Part shown: in pieces, positions 22,476 through 32,879 of the stretch
How the letters are laid out: every line of letters begins with the position of its first letter
Position numbering within the stretch: position 1 is the stretch's first letter
NCBI RefSeq assembly: GCF_003062295.1
Contig: NZ_PYCN01000006.1
Location: 186,001 to 250,000 of the forward strand
Direction: 5' to 3'
Length of the DNA: 64,000 nucleotides
Origin: Bradyrhizobium algeriense
GTDB taxonomy: Bacteria > Pseudomonadota > Alphaproteobacteria > Rhizobiales > Xanthobacteraceae
The notes under the pieces: model-generated
Database searches by the model: none
The model's input: the letters and a program-made list of their open reading frames with translations, nothing else
Told to the model about the DNA's origin: nothing
Translations under genes and position numbers: made by a program

Positions 22476-22563
22476 GCAGGATGGTTGGAGCGAAGCGATA
22501 CCCATTATGCGGTAATTGCGGTTGGCGAAGTTGATGGGTTTCGCTGCGCTCTACCCATCCTAC
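22476..22563. repeat. Palindromic repeat, GATGGGTTTCGCTGCGCTC type, copy 1
   Basis: The left arm GGATGGTTGGAGCGAAGCGA faces the right arm GATGGGTTTCGCTGCGCTC...TACCCATCCTAC. It ends 7 bp past the stop of the DUF5107-like gene. Its right arm is almost identical to that of copy 2 (24046-24123) at the other end of that gene. Confidence 0.75.
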
Positions 22564-22570
22564 GGTCAGA

Positions 22571-24019
22571 TCACCTTATTTTTGTCTCGGCCGCGATCAG
22601 CTCTTTGCCTTCCGCGGTCGTGATCGTCAGCCGCACCTGTTCGCCGCTGTAGCCTGCAGGAACCCCTACGGAAATGCGATTTCCGTTTTTCGGGTCGGCT
22701 GTCACGGCGTCGTTGAACAATATCGCATCGCCGCGTTTCAACGTGACGCGCAATGACGTGGCTGGTTCGATACTGAAGAACTGAAGATTCACGCCCGATG
22801 CCGCGGCCGAGAGATTGATCAGGATATTCTCGTTCGCATCCGTCACATTGCTCATGCCGACGATCGGGCTGTAGGTCTCCGGAATCGACACTTCGCCCAG
22901 CGCGGGAAGTTGTGCGCGGTGGAAAAACTGGTCCGACACGCCGGCCCACAATTCGACGTAAGGCCGCGCTTCGTTCGGGTCCTTGCGTGCATCCGTTTCG
23001 TTCGTGAACGACGGAAATCCCCACGTCCACATCTTCAGGCCCGGTGTGACCGTGTTGTCGGCGATGCGGATGATCCCCTCTTCATTATCGTGGTTGATCA
23101 CACCCCAGAAATTCCCGCCCTGCATATCGGGCGCCGCGTATGCAATGCCCATCGTCGGCCAGTTCCTGAAGTGGCGCAGTTTTTCGAAACGGCTCCTGCC
23201 CGCGCCTGCGCTCTCGTCGCCGTCGGACAGATTGGCTGACCAGCGGGGCGTGCTGTAGGCCTGGATCGGCGCGACGATCTCGGCGCCGCCGGTCGTCTTG
23301 GGGTTGTTCGGGTCCGATCCCGGCGCGAGCGTCGTGCACGTCCAGTACTCGTAGTCGATCGTCCGGGCTTGCGGATTTCTCAGCACCACGCGCGCATCGA
23401 GCGCGGCGCGGTCGGCTTTCAGCGTGACGTAGTAAGTCGCTTCGATACCCGTCACCTCCTTGAAAAACTGCGTCGGCGCTGCGGGATACGCGAAATCATC
23501 TTTAATCGACATCGACACCGTCACTTCGCCGGCGCTCTCCTTCACGACCTTGAAATCCCACGGCTTCAGCCACGTCCTGCCGTGCTCGGGATCCGGGAAG
23601 GTTGGGAAGATGCCGCCATACACCATCAGCCAGTCGTAATAAAAGACGCCGGCCGTCATGCCATAGGGGACGCCGACCTCGTTGCGATAAAGTTGTTCGT
23701 GGCCGGTCGGCTTGTAGACGATGGAAAGAATGCGACCGCCGAATTCGGGCACGAGCGTTACCTTCAGATAACGGTTCTGGAGCACGTAGGTCTTGAACGT
23801 GCGATCGACGATGGCCTTCTTGTCGAGCGACCCGCTGACGAATCCGTTCTCCGCAGAGGTCGCGTATTTGACAGTGCTCCACGAAATCGTCGACTCGCTG
23901 AGCGACACGCCATCGGACACCGGCGAAGCCGCATCTACAACGGCATGAAGCACAACGGTCGCTGAAAGCACCGCAACCGCGAAACGAACAAGGTTACGTG
24001 AGGGAGCATGAATTGCCAT
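22571..24019 (-). CDS. Secreted DUF5107-like protein inside the dcw cluster
   Basis: A 482-residue protein with a signal peptide (MAIHAPSRNLVRFAVAVLSA, cleavage near residue 30), so probably periplasmic or exported. The region after it (FKTYVLQNRYLKVTLVPEFG, GRILSIVYKPTGHEQLYRNE) matches my memory of the DUF5107/galactose-mutarotase-like beta-sandwich, in proteins linked to carbohydrate processing. Catalytic residues cannot be named. It has no known role in cell division. The frame is open to 24118, but that extension lies in a repeat; the ATG at 24019 has GAGGGCG about 9 nt upstream. The gene sits between murD and ftsW, and two copies of one palindromic repeat flank it. Confidence 0.75.
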   Translation of the reverse strand: MAIHAPSRNLVRFAVAVLSATVVLHAVVDAASPVSDGVSLSESTISWSTVKYATSAENGFVSGSLDKKAIVDRTFKTYVLQNRYLKVTLVPEFGGRILSIVYKPTGHEQLYRNEVGVPYGMTAGVFYYDWLMVYGGIFPTFPDPEHGRTWLKPWDFKVVKESAGEVTVSMSIKDDFAYPAAPTQFFKEVTGIEATYYVTLKADRAALDARVVLRNPQARTIDYEYWTCTTLAPGSDPNNPKTTGGAEIVAPIQAYSTPRWSANLSDGDESAGAGRSRFEKLRHFRNWPTMGIAYAAPDMQGGNFWGVINHDNEEGIIRIADNTVTPGLKMWTWGFPSFTNETDARKDPNEARPYVELWAGVSDQFFHRAQLPALGEVSIPETYSPIVGMSNVTDANENILINLSAAASGVNLQFFSIEPATSLRVTLKRGDAILFNDAVTADPKNGNRISVGVPAGYSGEQVRLTITTAEGKELIAAETKIR

Positions 24020-24045
24020 TTGCGACGCCCTCGAAGGAGCAGGAT

Positions 24046-24123
24046 GTAGGATGGGTAGAGCGAAGCGAAACCCATCAATCCAGCACCGCAGCGATGGGTT
24101 TCGCTGCGCTCTACCCATCCTAC
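24046..24123. repeat. Palindromic repeat, GATGGGTTTCGCTGCGCTC type, copy 2
   Basis: Near-perfect inverted repeat: left arm GTAGGATGGGTAGAGCGAAG...CGAAACCCATC, right arm GATGGGTTTCGCTGCGCTC...TACCCATCCTAC, with a loop of about 15 bp. It lies between the murD stop and the start of the DUF5107-like gene and would form a strong hairpin in a through-transcript. Confidence 0.8.
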
Positions 24124-24136
24124 GCGATCCGCATCC

Positions 24137-25537
24137 TCACACCACCGGCTTGACGCCCGGCAACGCCGCCACCAGATCGCGAAACTTGGCGCCGCGGATT
24201 TCGAAATTGCGGTACTGGTCGAACGAGGCGCAAGCTGGCGACAGCAACACCACGGGGTCAGTGAGTCCCGACGCTTCCGCATCGCGCGCGGCGCTAGCTA
24301 CGGCCACATCGAGGGTTTCGGAAATCTCGTGCGACACACGCTCACCAAGCGTGCCGGAAAACTCCTGCGCGGCTTCGCCGATCAGATAGGCTTTGCGGAT
24401 GCGCGGGAAATATTCGGCGAGGCCGGTGATGCCGCCCTGCTTCGGCTTGCCGCCGGCGATCCAGAAAATATCGGCGAACGACGACAGCGCGTGTGCGGCG
24501 GCATCGGCGTTGGTGCCCTTGGAATCGTTGACGAACAGCACGTTGCCGCGGCGGCCGACCTGCTCCATGCGGTGTGCCAGCCCTGGAAAGCTGCGCAGGC
24601 CGTTTTGCAAAATATCGATCGAGATGTCCATCGCCAGCGCGCAGGCCGACGCGCAGGCCGCATTCTGCGCATTGTGCAGGCCGCGCAGCGAGCCGATGCC
24701 GCCCAGCCTTGCAATCTCGCGACGCGCGCCGCCGGAGGCCTGCACGATGGTTTCGCGCTCGACATAGACGCCGTCGGGCAGCGGGTTCTTCACGGAGATC
24801 CGCACCACGCGTTTTCCCGCCTGATCGAGGCGATCGGCGATGTTGCGGCACCAGCCATCGTCGACGCCAACGATCGAGGTGCCCTGCGGCTGCACGCCGG
24901 CAACCAGCCGCGCCTTGACGGCGGCGTAATGCTCCAGCGTGCCGTGGCGGTCGATATGGTCTTCGCTGACATTGAGGAGAATCCCCACCGACGGATCGAG
25001 CGAAGGCGCCAGATCGATCTGGTACGACGACATCTCGACCACATGCACCCGCCCCATGCGCGGCGGCTCCAGCGACAGGATCGCGGTGCCGATATTGCCG
25101 CCCATCTGGCTGTCGTAGCCGGCGACCTTCATCAGATGCGCAATCAGCGCTGTTGTGGTCGACTTGCCGTTGGTGCCGGTGATGGCAACGAACGGCGCGT
25201 CCGGCGCGTGACGGCGGCGCTCACGGCAAAACAATTCGATGTCGCCGATCACCTCACAGCCGGCCTGCCGCGCCATCAGCACCGACCAATGCGGCGTCGG
25301 ATGGGTGAGCGGCGCGCCGGGCGTCAAAATCAGCGCCGCAAAATTCGACCACGACACCGTGCGCAGATCGGCGGTGGTGAAACCGGCCTGCGCCGCTTTG
25401 GCGACATTGTCGGCAGAGTCGTCGCCCGCGATCACTTCCGCGCCACCGGCCTTCAGCGCGTGGCAGCTCGCAAGGCCGGAACCGCCGAGGCCGAAGACGG
25501 CGACCGTCTTGCCCGCAAAGGAGGTGACGGGGATCAT
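24137..25537 (-). CDS. murD: UDP-N-acetylmuramoyl-L-alanine--D-glutamate ligase MurD
   Basis: Adds D-Glu to UDP-MurNAc-L-Ala. The 466-residue Mur ligase has the N-terminal uridine-binding [20 protein letters not shown] and the P-loop [39 protein letters not shown], a MurD hallmark, follows, then [20 protein letters not shown], the linker [20 protein letters not shown] and the C-terminal [19 protein letters not shown]. The stop lies 13 nt past a palindromic repeat, and the start is 10 nt from the mraY stop, consistent with cotranscription with mraY. Confidence 0.97.
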   Translation of the reverse strand: MIPVTSFAGKTVAVFGLGGSGLASCHALKAGGAEVIAGDDSADNVAKAAQAGFTTADLRTVSWSNFAALILTPGAPLTHPTPHWSVLMARQAGCEVIGDIELFCRERRRHAPDAPFVAITGTNGKSTTTALIAHLMKVAGYDSQMGGNIGTAILSLEPPRMGRVHVVEMSSYQIDLAPSLDPSVGILLNVSEDHIDRHGTLEHYAAVKARLVAGVQPQGTSIVGVDDGWCRNIADRLDQAGKRVVRISVKNPLPDGVYVERETIVQASGGARREIARLGGIGSLRGLHNAQNAACASACALAMDISIDILQNGLRSFPGLAHRMEQVGRRGNVLFVNDSKGTNADAAAHALSSFADIFWIAGGKPKQGGITGLAEYFPRIRKAYLIGEAAQEFSGTLGERVSHEISETLDVAVASAARDAEASGLTDPVVLLSPACASFDQYRNFEIRGAKFRDLVAALPGVKPVV

Positions 25538-25547
25538 CGCGCGCGGC

Positions 25548-26654
25548 TCACCGCAGCTTCAACGTGGAGAGGCCGGCCAGCGCCAGCATCACCGAGATGA
25601 TCCAGAACCGGATCACGATCTGCGGCTCGGTCCAGCCCTTCTGCTCGAAATGATGATGCAGCGGCGCCATCCGGAACACGCGTTTTCCCGTCAGCTTGAA
25701 CGAAGCCACCTGCACGATCACGGAGACGGCTTCCAGCACGAACAATCCGCCGATCACGGCCAGCACGATCTCGTGCTTGACCGCAACCGCCGTCGCACCA
25801 AGCATGCCGCCGAGCGCCAGCGAGCCGGTGTCGCCCATGAAGATCGAAGCCGGCGGCGCATTGAACCAGAGGAATCCGAGGCCGGCGCCAAGCACCGCGC
25901 CGCACAGCACCGCGAGCTCGCCGGTGCCGGCCACATATCTGATCTGCAGGTAGTCCGAGAAGACCGCGTTGCCGGTCAGATACGAGATCATGCCGAAGCT
26001 CGCGGCGGCGATCATGACCGGCACGATCGCAAGCCCGTCGAGGCCGTCCGTCAAATTGACCGCGTTGCCGGCGCCGACGATGACGAACGCGCCGAAGATC
26101 ACGAAGAACCAGCCGAAATTGATCACCACGTCTTTCAGGAAGGGTACTGCAAGCGAGGTCGAGGTCGCATCGCGGCCGAGCCGCACCAGCGCGTAGCAGG
26201 CCGCGATCGCGATCACCGCTTCGATCAACAGCCGCAGCCTGCCGGCGAAGCCACTATGGCTCTGTTTCGTCACCTTCAGATAGTCGTCGTAGAAGCCGAC
26301 GAAGCCGAAGCCGAGCGTCACCGCCAGCACGATCCAGACGTAGGGATTGAGCGGATTGGCCCACAGCAACGTCGAGACCACGAGGCCCGAAAGGATCATC
26401 AGCCCGCCCATCGTCGGCGTGCCCTTCTTGGTGATCAGATGCGATTGCGGGCCGTCGGTGCGGATCGGCTGGCCCTTGCCCTGCCGGAGCCGCAGATGAT
26501 CGATGATCCAGGGCCCGAACAGGAACACAAACAGCGCGCCCGTCACCATCGCCCCGCCGGTGCGGAAGGTGATGTAGCGAAACACGTTGAACGCGCCGCG
26601 GAAGATGCCAAAACCCGGGACAGTATTGGAAAGCTCGATCAGCCAGTAAAACAT
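25548..26654 (-). CDS. mraY: Phospho-N-acetylmuramoyl-pentapeptide transferase MraY
   Basis: Inner-membrane enzyme that links UDP-MurNAc-pentapeptide to undecaprenyl phosphate, making lipid I. The 368-residue protein has about ten membrane segments and the family motifs: [37 protein letters not shown] (DDxxK/N), [15 protein letters not shown] (NLTDGLDG), [20 protein letters not shown], and the histidine-rich loop [15 protein letters not shown]. The start [20 protein letters not shown] fits the family. It lies 10 nt before murD and 184 nt after murF. Confidence 0.98.
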   Translation of the reverse strand: MFYWLIELSNTVPGFGIFRGAFNVFRYITFRTGGAMVTGALFVFLFGPWIIDHLRLRQGKGQPIRTDGPQSHLITKKGTPTMGGLMILSGLVVSTLLWANPLNPYVWIVLAVTLGFGFVGFYDDYLKVTKQSHSGFAGRLRLLIEAVIAIAACYALVRLGRDATSTSLAVPFLKDVVINFGWFFVIFGAFVIVGAGNAVNLTDGLDGLAIVPVMIAAASFGMISYLTGNAVFSDYLQIRYVAGTGELAVLCGAVLGAGLGFLWFNAPPASIFMGDTGSLALGGMLGATAVAVKHEIVLAVIGGLFVLEAVSVIVQVASFKLTGKRVFRMAPLHHHFEQKGWTEPQIVIRFWIISVMLALAGLSTLKLR

Positions 26655-26838
26655 TCAGGTCGGCCCTATCACGCGGCTTGGTTACGCCGTCTTTGGCGGG
26701 AAGCGCTTCGGGAACGCCTTCGTTCCGGGAACGCCTTGTTAATCGTTTTCATCGTCAAACCAAGCAAATCTTGGTCATGCATGGGGTATTGACGAATCAT
26801 GCCACGCGGAAACAACGCACCCGCCAAATACGGCCAGT

Positions 26839-28236
26839 TTACGCCTTTGCCTGCAGGGCGGCCAGCAGCCTCGGCACAAACTTGTTCACCCAGAACATCT
26901 TTTTGCTGCCCTTGACGACCACCACATCCCCGTCCCGCAGCAAGGCGGCGATTTGTTGGGGATCGAGCGTGGCCGGGTCTTCATGCCAGCCGAGCGCCCG
27001 CTCCGCCGGCACCAGACCATATAAATGGCGCATTAGCGGACCGACGCAGTAAACGCCGTCGATGCCCGGGAGGTCGCCGGCGAGCTTCTCGTGATAGGCA
27101 GGCGCATCGGCGCCCAGTTCCAGCATGTCGCCGAGAATGGCGATGCGCCGGCCGGCCTTCACCGGCCGCGCCTTCAGGCTGCCGAGCGCGGCCACCATGC
27201 TGGCCGGATTGCCGTTGAAACTGTCGTCGATCACGGTGACGCCATGGGCCGCCTGCTCGACGCCGCGGCCGGTCATGATGCCGACATGGCCGAGCTCCTT
27301 GGCCAGCACCGCGGGTTCGAGCCCGGCGGCGTGGATGGAGGCCAGCGCGGCAAGCGCGTTCTGCAGGCGATGCGGCGCTCCGGGCGTCAGACCGAACTTG
27401 ATTGGCGTGCCGTTCACCTCTGCGGCGACGTTCCAGCTCTCGCCCTCGGCTGCGTGCTTCAGTTCCCGTACCCCGGATCCCTCGCCGAAGCGAACGACCT
27501 TGCCGTTCCATTCCGGCGCCTCGACATCCCCGGGCAGCACCAGCACGCCGTCCTTTGGCAGGCCTTGTCTTAGTAAGCCTTGCGCGATGCTTACCTTCTC
27601 GCGCCGGATCGCTTCCAGGCTGCCGAGCTTTTCCAGATGCACCGGCTGCACGTTCACGACCAGCGCGACCGTGGGCTGGGTCAGTTCGCTGAGCCGCGCG
27701 ATCTCGCCGGTCTGGTTCATGCCCATTTCGACGACCCACACGCTCGCCTCGGGGCTGGCATTGCACAGCGTCAGCGGCACGCCCCAGAAATTGTTAAAAC
27801 TGCTCGGGCTGGCATAGGCGGCAGGATACGCGGCAAGGAATTCCTTGGTGCTGGTCTTGCCGGCGCTACCGGTCAGGCCGATCACCGGACCGGCAAACCG
27901 CGCCCGCGCGGCGCGCGCCAACCGCCACAGGCCATCGATCAGCGTATCCTTGACGATCAACTGCGGAACGCTGATGCCGTCGATCCGATGCGGAACGACC
28001 ATCGCGACCGCGCCGGCCGCTTCCGCCTTGTCGGCGAATTCCCAGCCGTCGCGCGCGCTGGCGAAGCTGGAGATGAAGCCGCCGCTTGGCGTGCCGCTCA
28101 GCGCCACGAACAGGCAGCCCGGTTTCACCAGGCGGCTATCCTGCGTGACGAAATCGATCGGCGTATCCGGATACTCGCCGGACAGGCCCAGCGCACGCGC
28201 GACTTCGGCAACGGTCCACAATGGCGTCGTGCTCAT
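26839..28236 (-). CDS. murF: UDP-N-acetylmuramoyl-tripeptide--D-alanyl-D-alanine ligase MurF
   Basis: Adds D-Ala-D-Ala to complete the pentapeptide. The 465-residue Mur ligase has an N-terminal domain (DFVTQDSRLVKPGCLFVALS) and the P-loop GLTGSAGKTSTKEFLAAYP. FNNFWGVPLTLCNASPEASV and VWVVEMGMNQTGEIARLSEL follow; these are MurF signatures. The C-terminal domain begins GVTVIDDSFNGNPASMVAAL. Its ATG overlaps the murE stop by 4 nt. The 184-nt gap before mraY contains a GGGAACGCCTT direct repeat with a small inverted repeat (about 26709-26737), which might attenuate transcription. Confidence 0.96.
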   Translation of the reverse strand: MSTTPLWTVAEVARALGLSGEYPDTPIDFVTQDSRLVKPGCLFVALSGTPSGGFISSFASARDGWEFADKAEAAGAVAMVVPHRIDGISVPQLIVKDTLIDGLWRLARAARARFAGPVIGLTGSAGKTSTKEFLAAYPAAYASPSSFNNFWGVPLTLCNASPEASVWVVEMGMNQTGEIARLSELTQPTVALVVNVQPVHLEKLGSLEAIRREKVSIAQGLLRQGLPKDGVLVLPGDVEAPEWNGKVVRFGEGSGVRELKHAAEGESWNVAAEVNGTPIKFGLTPGAPHRLQNALAALASIHAAGLEPAVLAKELGHVGIMTGRGVEQAAHGVTVIDDSFNGNPASMVAALGSLKARPVKAGRRIAILGDMLELGADAPAYHEKLAGDLPGIDGVYCVGPLMRHLYGLVPAERALGWHEDPATLDPQQIAALLRDGDVVVVKGSKKMFWVNKFVPRLLAALQAKA

Positions 28237-29693
28237 GCCCCCCTCGCTGCAAGCGCGGCCGCCACCGCCTCGTGATCGCTGAACGGCAAAACCTTGTCGC
28301 CGACGATCTGGCCGGTCTCGTGCCCTTTGCCGGCGATCAGGAGCGCATCGCCGGGCTGCAGCGCCGCTATCCCTGCCCTGATCGCCTCAGCGCGATCGCC
28401 GATGTCTGTTGCGCCCTTCGCCGCGGCCAGAATGGCGGCGCGGATTGTTTCCGGATTCTCGCTGCGCGGATTGTCGTCGGTGACGATGACTTGATCGGCA
28501 TTCTCAGCCGCAATCGCGCCCATGATCGGGCGCTTGCCGGCATCGCGGTCGCCACCGGCGCCGAAGATGACGACGAGCTTGCGTTTGGCATAAGGCCGCA
28601 GCGCCTGCAGCGCCTTCGCCAGCGCGTCCGGCTTGTGCGCGTAATCGACGAAGATCGGCGCGCCATTGTGTTCGCCGACCCGCTCCAGCCGCCCTTTTGC
28701 GCCTTCGAGATGTTCGAGCGCAGCCAGCACGGCGTCCGGTTCGCTGCCGGTGCCAATCGCGAGCCCGGCGGCAACCAGCGCGTTCTCGATCTGGAATTCG
28801 CCGACCAGCGGCAGCTTGATCATGCGCTTGCGCCCACGATGTTCGAGCGTGAGCTTTTGCGCAAATCCTTCGACCGCTGCATCGACGAGACGAATGCCCT
28901 CGCCTGCCCCATCCCCGTTGCGGCCGACGGCGATGATCCGCAAAGATCGCGACCGCGCCGCCTCGATCGCTTCCGGTGAGCACTCATGATCGGCCGAGAT
29001 CACCGCCGCACCACCGGGCGCGACGAGATCGCGGAACAGCCGCAGCTTGGCGGCGAGGTAATGCGCGACATCAGGATGATAATCCATATGGTCGCGCGAA
29101 AGGTTGGTAAAACCGCCGGCGGCAATGCGCACGCCGTCGAGCCTGAACTGGTCGAGCCCGTGCGAGGATGCCTCGAAGGCCAGATGCGTCACGCCGTCGC
29201 CCGTGATTTCGTCGAGCTGCCTGTGCAGCGCGATCGGGTCCGGCGTCGTCAGAGAGCCGTAGACCGTGCGCTTCGGCGAAACGAGGCCGATGGTGCCGAT
29301 GCTGGCGGAAGCATGGCCGAGCCGTTCCCAGATCTGGCGCGTGAAGGCGGCAACGGACGTCTTGCCGCTGGTCCCGGTCACCGCCGCTGTTGTCGCGGGC
29401 TGGCGCGGATAAAATCGCGCCGCCGCCAGCGCCAGCGCGCGGCGCGGATTTGGCGTGACGACGAACGGCACGCGGCGACCGCCGGGCGGCGCATGGTCAC
29501 CGGCTACCGCGACCGCACCCGCCTGTATCGCCGAATCGACGAAGCGCGAGCCGTCGGTCTTGCTGCCGGCAATGGCAAAGAACAGGTCGCCCGGTTTTAC
29601 CGCGCGGCTGTCGACGCTGAGGCCTTTCACATCGACAGCTTCCGCCTGCGGCTCGATCGCAGCGTCATCGCTGAAGAGGTCGCGAAGTTTCAT
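28233..29693 (-). CDS. murE: UDP-MurNAc-tripeptide synthetase MurE (meso-diaminopimelate adding)
   Basis: Adds the third stem residue. The 486-residue protein has an N-terminal domain ([20 protein letters not shown]), the P-loop [39 protein letters not shown] and [19 protein letters not shown]. Its C-terminal domain holds [19 protein letters not shown] and the substrate motif [14 protein letters not shown] specifies meso-diaminopimelate, so the cell wall should be the A1-gamma DAP type. The start is 47 nt after the ftsI stop, and the stop overlaps murF by 4 nt. Confidence 0.97.
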   Translation of the reverse strand: MKLRDLFSDDAAIEPQAEAVDVKGLSVDSRAVKPGDLFFAIAGSKTDGSRFVDSAIQAGAVAVAGDHAPPGGRRVPFVVTPNPRRALALAAARFYPRQPATTAAVTGTSGKTSVAAFTRQIWERLGHASASIGTIGLVSPKRTVYGSLTTPDPIALHRQLDEITGDGVTHLAFEASSHGLDQFRLDGVRIAAGGFTNLSRDHMDYHPDVAHYLAAKLRLFRDLVAPGGAAVISADHECSPEAIEAARSRSLRIIAVGRNGDGAGEGIRLVDAAVEGFAQKLTLEHRGRKRMIKLPLVGEFQIENALVAAGLAIGTGSEPDAVLAALEHLEGAKGRLERVGEHNGAPIFVDYAHKPDALAKALQALRPYAKRKLVVIFGAGGDRDAGKRPIMGAIAAENADQVIVTDDNPRSENPETIRAAILAAAKGATDIGDRAEAIRAGIAALQPGDALLIAGKGHETGQIVGDKVLPFSDHEAVAAALAARGA

Positions 29694-29740
29694 CGTGTTC
29701 CAGTCCGGCCCGGCGCAGTGAGGGCGCGTGATCTTACGCC

Positions 29741-31492
29741 TTACTGGGTTGTCCTCGATGCCGCAAGAATAAGGCGGTCGGACGGCGGCAGATCGAAGCG
29801 CGGCTCGATGCCCAGCAGCGGCCCGATGCGGGCAATCACCTTGCCGCCGGTCGGCACCGCGTTCCAGCCCGAGGTGATGAAGCCGTGGGTTTCCGGCAGC
29901 GCCTTCGGCTCGTCCAGCATGACCAGCAACTGATACTGCGGATTGTCGGCCGGGATGATCGCCGTGAAGGAATTGAGCACCTGCTTCTTGGAATAGCGGC
30001 CGTTGACCACCTTTTCCGAGGTGCCGGTCTTGCCGCCGATATAGTAGCCCTTCACGTCGGCCTTCTTGGCGGTTCCGATCTCGGCGTTCAGCCGCATCAG
30101 ATAGCGCATCTTGTCGGAGGTTTCGGTTCGGAGCACCTTCCTGGCCATGGCACTGGCCTCCTCTTCCGACCGCTTGAGGAAGGTCGGGGGAATCAGGAGG
30201 CCGCCATTGATGCAGGCGTTGATGCCCATCACCGCCTGCAGCGGCGCCACCGCGATACCATGACCGAAGGCCGCCGTGATGGTGTTGAGCTCGGTCCAGC
30301 GCTTCGGCACGATCGGCGAGGCGCTTTCCGGCAGTTCGGTGCGCAGCCGGTCCATCTGGCCGAGCTTCTTCAGGAACGCCTTGTGCGCGTCGACGCCTTG
30401 CGCCAGCGCGATCTTGGCGGCGCCGACGTTCGAGGAGAAGGTAAACACTTCCGACAGCGTGATCGAGCGGCCGACCGGATGGGTGTCGTGAATGGTAAAC
30501 TTGCCGAACTTCAGCACCCCGCGCCCATCATAGAGCGTGTTGAGGTTGGCCTTGCCGGAATCCAGCGCCATCGCCAGCGTCAGCGCCTTGAAGGTCGAGC
30601 CCATTTCGAACACGCCGGTGGTCAGGCGGTTGATGCGCTCGGGATCGTGCGCCTCCTTCGGATTGTTGGGATCGAAATCCGGCAGCGACACCAGGGCCAC
30701 GATCTCGCCGGTTCGGACGTTGGAGACGAGGCCCGAAGCGGCCTTGGCCTTGTATTTTTCCTTCGCCTTCAACAACTCGTCGCGCAGCGCATGTTCGACG
30801 CGCAGGTCGATCGACAGCTCTACCGGGCGCTGCAGGCGGTCGGTGGCAAAGCCGGCGCGGTGCAGATCGGCCAGACCGTTATTGTCCAGCCACTTCTCCA
30901 TCCCGGCGATGCCCGCGTTGTCGATGTTGACGAGCCCGATCAGATGCGCGACCGCGGCACCGGTCGGATAGACCCGCTTGTTCTCGCGCAGGAAGCCGAT
31001 GCCGGGAATGCCGAGCTTGTGAATGTCGTGCTGCTGCTTCGGCGTGATCTCGCGCTTCAGCCACACAAAACCCTTGCGCGACGACAGGCGTGTGCGCGCC
31101 TCCGCTTCGTCGAGGTCCGGCAACGCCGCGGTCAAAAGCTCGATCGCTTCGTCCTTGTCGATGATGCGCCTGGGCTCGCCGAACAGGCTCGGGCTCTTGA
31201 CGTCGGTCGCGAGCACCGTGCCGTTGCGATCGACGATGTCGGGCCGCGCGGTCGCTATCGCATCCTGCGAGCCGGTGCGGCGCGCGCCGTGGCTGTCGGC
31301 GCCGACCGCGAACATCACCAGACGTCCGGCCAGCACCGCATAGATCGCCGCGAACAGCAGGATGGCCAATCCTACCCGGGCCCGCGCCTTGACGGCGCGA
31401 TCGACATTGCGTCCATAGAGCAGGCTGCGGATCAGCCGCTGCCGCCACGGCTCCGCGGGCCGCTTGATGTTGGTGAGCGCCCGGCCGGTCAT
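29741..31492 (-). CDS. ftsI: Septal transpeptidase FtsI (class B penicillin-binding protein 3)
   Basis: Cross-links septal peptidoglycan in the periplasm. From the chosen ATG the protein has 583 residues: a short cytoplasmic end, one membrane anchor (about residues 39-62) and a pedestal domain ([33 protein letters not shown]). The transpeptidase domain has catalytic Ser299 in the STFK box, SSN at 353-355 and the KTG box at 488-490. The frame is open to 31723, but that part lies over ftsL; ATG 31492 overlaps the ftsL stop by 4 nt and gives [16 protein letters not shown], a family-like start. Confidence 0.97.
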   Translation of the reverse strand: MTGRALTNIKRPAEPWRQRLIRSLLYGRNVDRAVKARARVGLAILLFAAIYAVLAGRLVMFAVGADSHGARRTGSQDAIATARPDIVDRNGTVLATDVKSPSLFGEPRRIIDKDEAIELLTAALPDLDEAEARTRLSSRKGFVWLKREITPKQQHDIHKLGIPGIGFLRENKRVYPTGAAVAHLIGLVNIDNAGIAGMEKWLDNNGLADLHRAGFATDRLQRPVELSIDLRVEHALRDELLKAKEKYKAKAASGLVSNVRTGEIVALVSLPDFDPNNPKEAHDPERINRLTTGVFEMGSTFKALTLAMALDSGKANLNTLYDGRGVLKFGKFTIHDTHPVGRSITLSEVFTFSSNVGAAKIALAQGVDAHKAFLKKLGQMDRLRTELPESASPIVPKRWTELNTITAAFGHGIAVAPLQAVMGINACINGGLLIPPTFLKRSEEEASAMARKVLRTETSDKMRYLMRLNAEIGTAKKADVKGYYIGGKTGTSEKVVNGRYSKKQVLNSFTAIIPADNPQYQLLVMLDEPKALPETHGFITSGWNAVPTGGKVIARIGPLLGIEPRFDLPPSDRLILAASRTTQ

Positions 31493-31881
31493 TGCCGATC
31501 TCCCGGCGTGGGCACCGACCCGGTTGTGGGCGGCGCATCGGCGCTGGCCTCGATGGTATTGATCATCGCGCCGATCGGATCGGGCGCACCGGGCCTTGCA
31601 AAGGCCGGCGGCCGTTCCGGCAAATTCTTCAACTGATCGTATTGCGTGGCGTTGAGCGGCTTCAGGCCGAGATGGCGCTCGGCGAGCCCTTGCAGCCGCA
31701 GCGGCGCGTCGAGCTTGGCCCATTCCGCGCGCAGCGCCGCGATGGCGTCGCGCTGCTCGCGGATCTCTGCGTTGAGCCGCAGCACGCGCTCGACGCGCGC
31801 GGTCGATTCCATCTTGATCCGGTAGACGTAGGCGGCCGCGAACACCAGCACGCCGATGACGAGGAAGTGGATGATCCGCAT
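31489..31881 (-). CDS. ftsL: Cell division protein FtsL
   Basis: Small bitopic divisome protein that pairs with FtsB and FtsQ and activates FtsWI. It is recognised by size (130 residues), topology and position rather than sequence identity, as FtsL is poorly conserved. The membrane segment is near the N-terminus (IIHFLVIGVLVFAAAYVYRI), followed by a periplasmic heptad-like coiled coil (STARVERVLRLNAEIREQRD, AIAALRAEWAKLDAP) and the FtsL-type LQGLAERHLGLKPLNATQYD. The remainder is Pro-rich. It starts 2 nt after the rsmH stop and overlaps ftsI by 4 nt. Confidence 0.9.
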   Translation of the reverse strand: MRIIHFLVIGVLVFAAAYVYRIKMESTARVERVLRLNAEIREQRDAIAALRAEWAKLDAPLRLQGLAERHLGLKPLNATQYDQLKNLPERPPAFARPGAPDPIGAMINTIEASADAPPTTGSVPTPGDRQ

Positions 31882-31883
31882 GG

Positions 31884-32879
31884 TCAGCCTCCCCTCATCA
31901 CATCAGTAAGAACGGGCCATGCCGGCAGGCGGTCTGCCGCATGAGCGGGCGCTGTGGTGCGCTCGGCAGCGCGCAATTTTGCGGAACGCGCGCGCGGATT
32001 GGCAGACACTTCGGCTTCGCCGGGCGTAATGGGACGCTTGGTCAGAATCTGAAAACTCGGCGCGGCCTGCGCCAGTTCGGGCAGGTGCCGCGATCCGCCG
32101 CCGGTCTTGCCGCGCGCGTTGAGAAAATCCTTGACGATGCGGTCTTCCAGCGAATGAAACGACACGACCACCAGCCGCCCGCCGGGCTTCAGCACGCGTT
32201 CGGCTGCCACGAGCGCCAGATGCAACTCGTCGAGTTCCGCGTTGACGAAAATTCTCAAGCCCTGGAACGTGCGCGTCGCCGGATGAATCTCGTTCGGTTT
32301 GCTTCGCACCACCTTGCCGACGATATCGGCCAGCGCTTGCGTGGTCGTGATCGGCGCTTCCTTCCGCGCCGCCACGATGGCGCGCGCGACGGCGCGGGAA
32401 TGTCGCTCTTCGCCGAAGATATAGATGATGTTGGCGAGATCGGCCTCGGAGGCCTTCGCAACGACATCCGCTGCCGTCGGCCCGTCATGGCCCATCCGCA
32501 TGTCGAGCGGGCCGCCGAGCCGGAACGAGAAACCACGCTCGGCCTGGTCGAGCTGCATCGAGGAAACGCCGACGTCCATCACGACGCCGTCCACTTCGGC
32601 TATGCCTTGCGCTGTGCAGATGTCCGCAAGGTTGGAGAATCGGTCCTCGACCAAGGTCAGCCGGCCGGCCGATTGGTCGACCAGATCGAATCCGCCGGTA
32701 ACTGCCGACCGGTCGCGGTCGATGCCGACGACCCGGGTTCCCGCGACAGCGAGGATCGCGCGGCTGTAGCCGCCGGCGCCGAAGGTCGCGTCGACATAGA
32801 CGCCGCCGTCACGCGGAGCGAGCATTTCGACCGCCTCGCGGCCGAGAACGGAGATATGGTGTGGCGCAGCCGGGCTCAT
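31884..32879 (-). CDS. rsmH: 16S rRNA (cytosine-1402-N4)-methyltransferase RsmH (MraW)
   Basis: Methylates C1402 of 16S rRNA and is the first gene of the dcw operon here. The 331-residue protein has the SAM motif [35 protein letters not shown], the RsmH-typical [20 protein letters not shown], and [18 protein letters not shown] near the end. The frame remains open to 33122, but the ATG at 32879 ([20 protein letters not shown]) has a GGAGGA site 7 nt upstream and matches the known N-terminus. No mraZ precedes it in the 680 bp before the next gene. Confidence 0.96.
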   Translation of the reverse strand: MSPAAPHHISVLGREAVEMLAPRDGGVYVDATFGAGGYSRAILAVAGTRVVGIDRDRSAVTGGFDLVDQSAGRLTLVEDRFSNLADICTAQGIAEVDGVVMDVGVSSMQLDQAERGFSFRLGGPLDMRMGHDGPTAADVVAKASEADLANIIYIFGEERHSRAVARAIVAARKEAPITTTQALADIVGKVVRSKPNEIHPATRTFQGLRIFVNAELDELHLALVAAERVLKPGGRLVVVSFHSLEDRIVKDFLNARGKTGGGSRHLPELAQAAPSFQILTKRPITPGEAEVSANPRARSAKLRAAERTTAPAHAADRLPAWPVLTDVMRGG

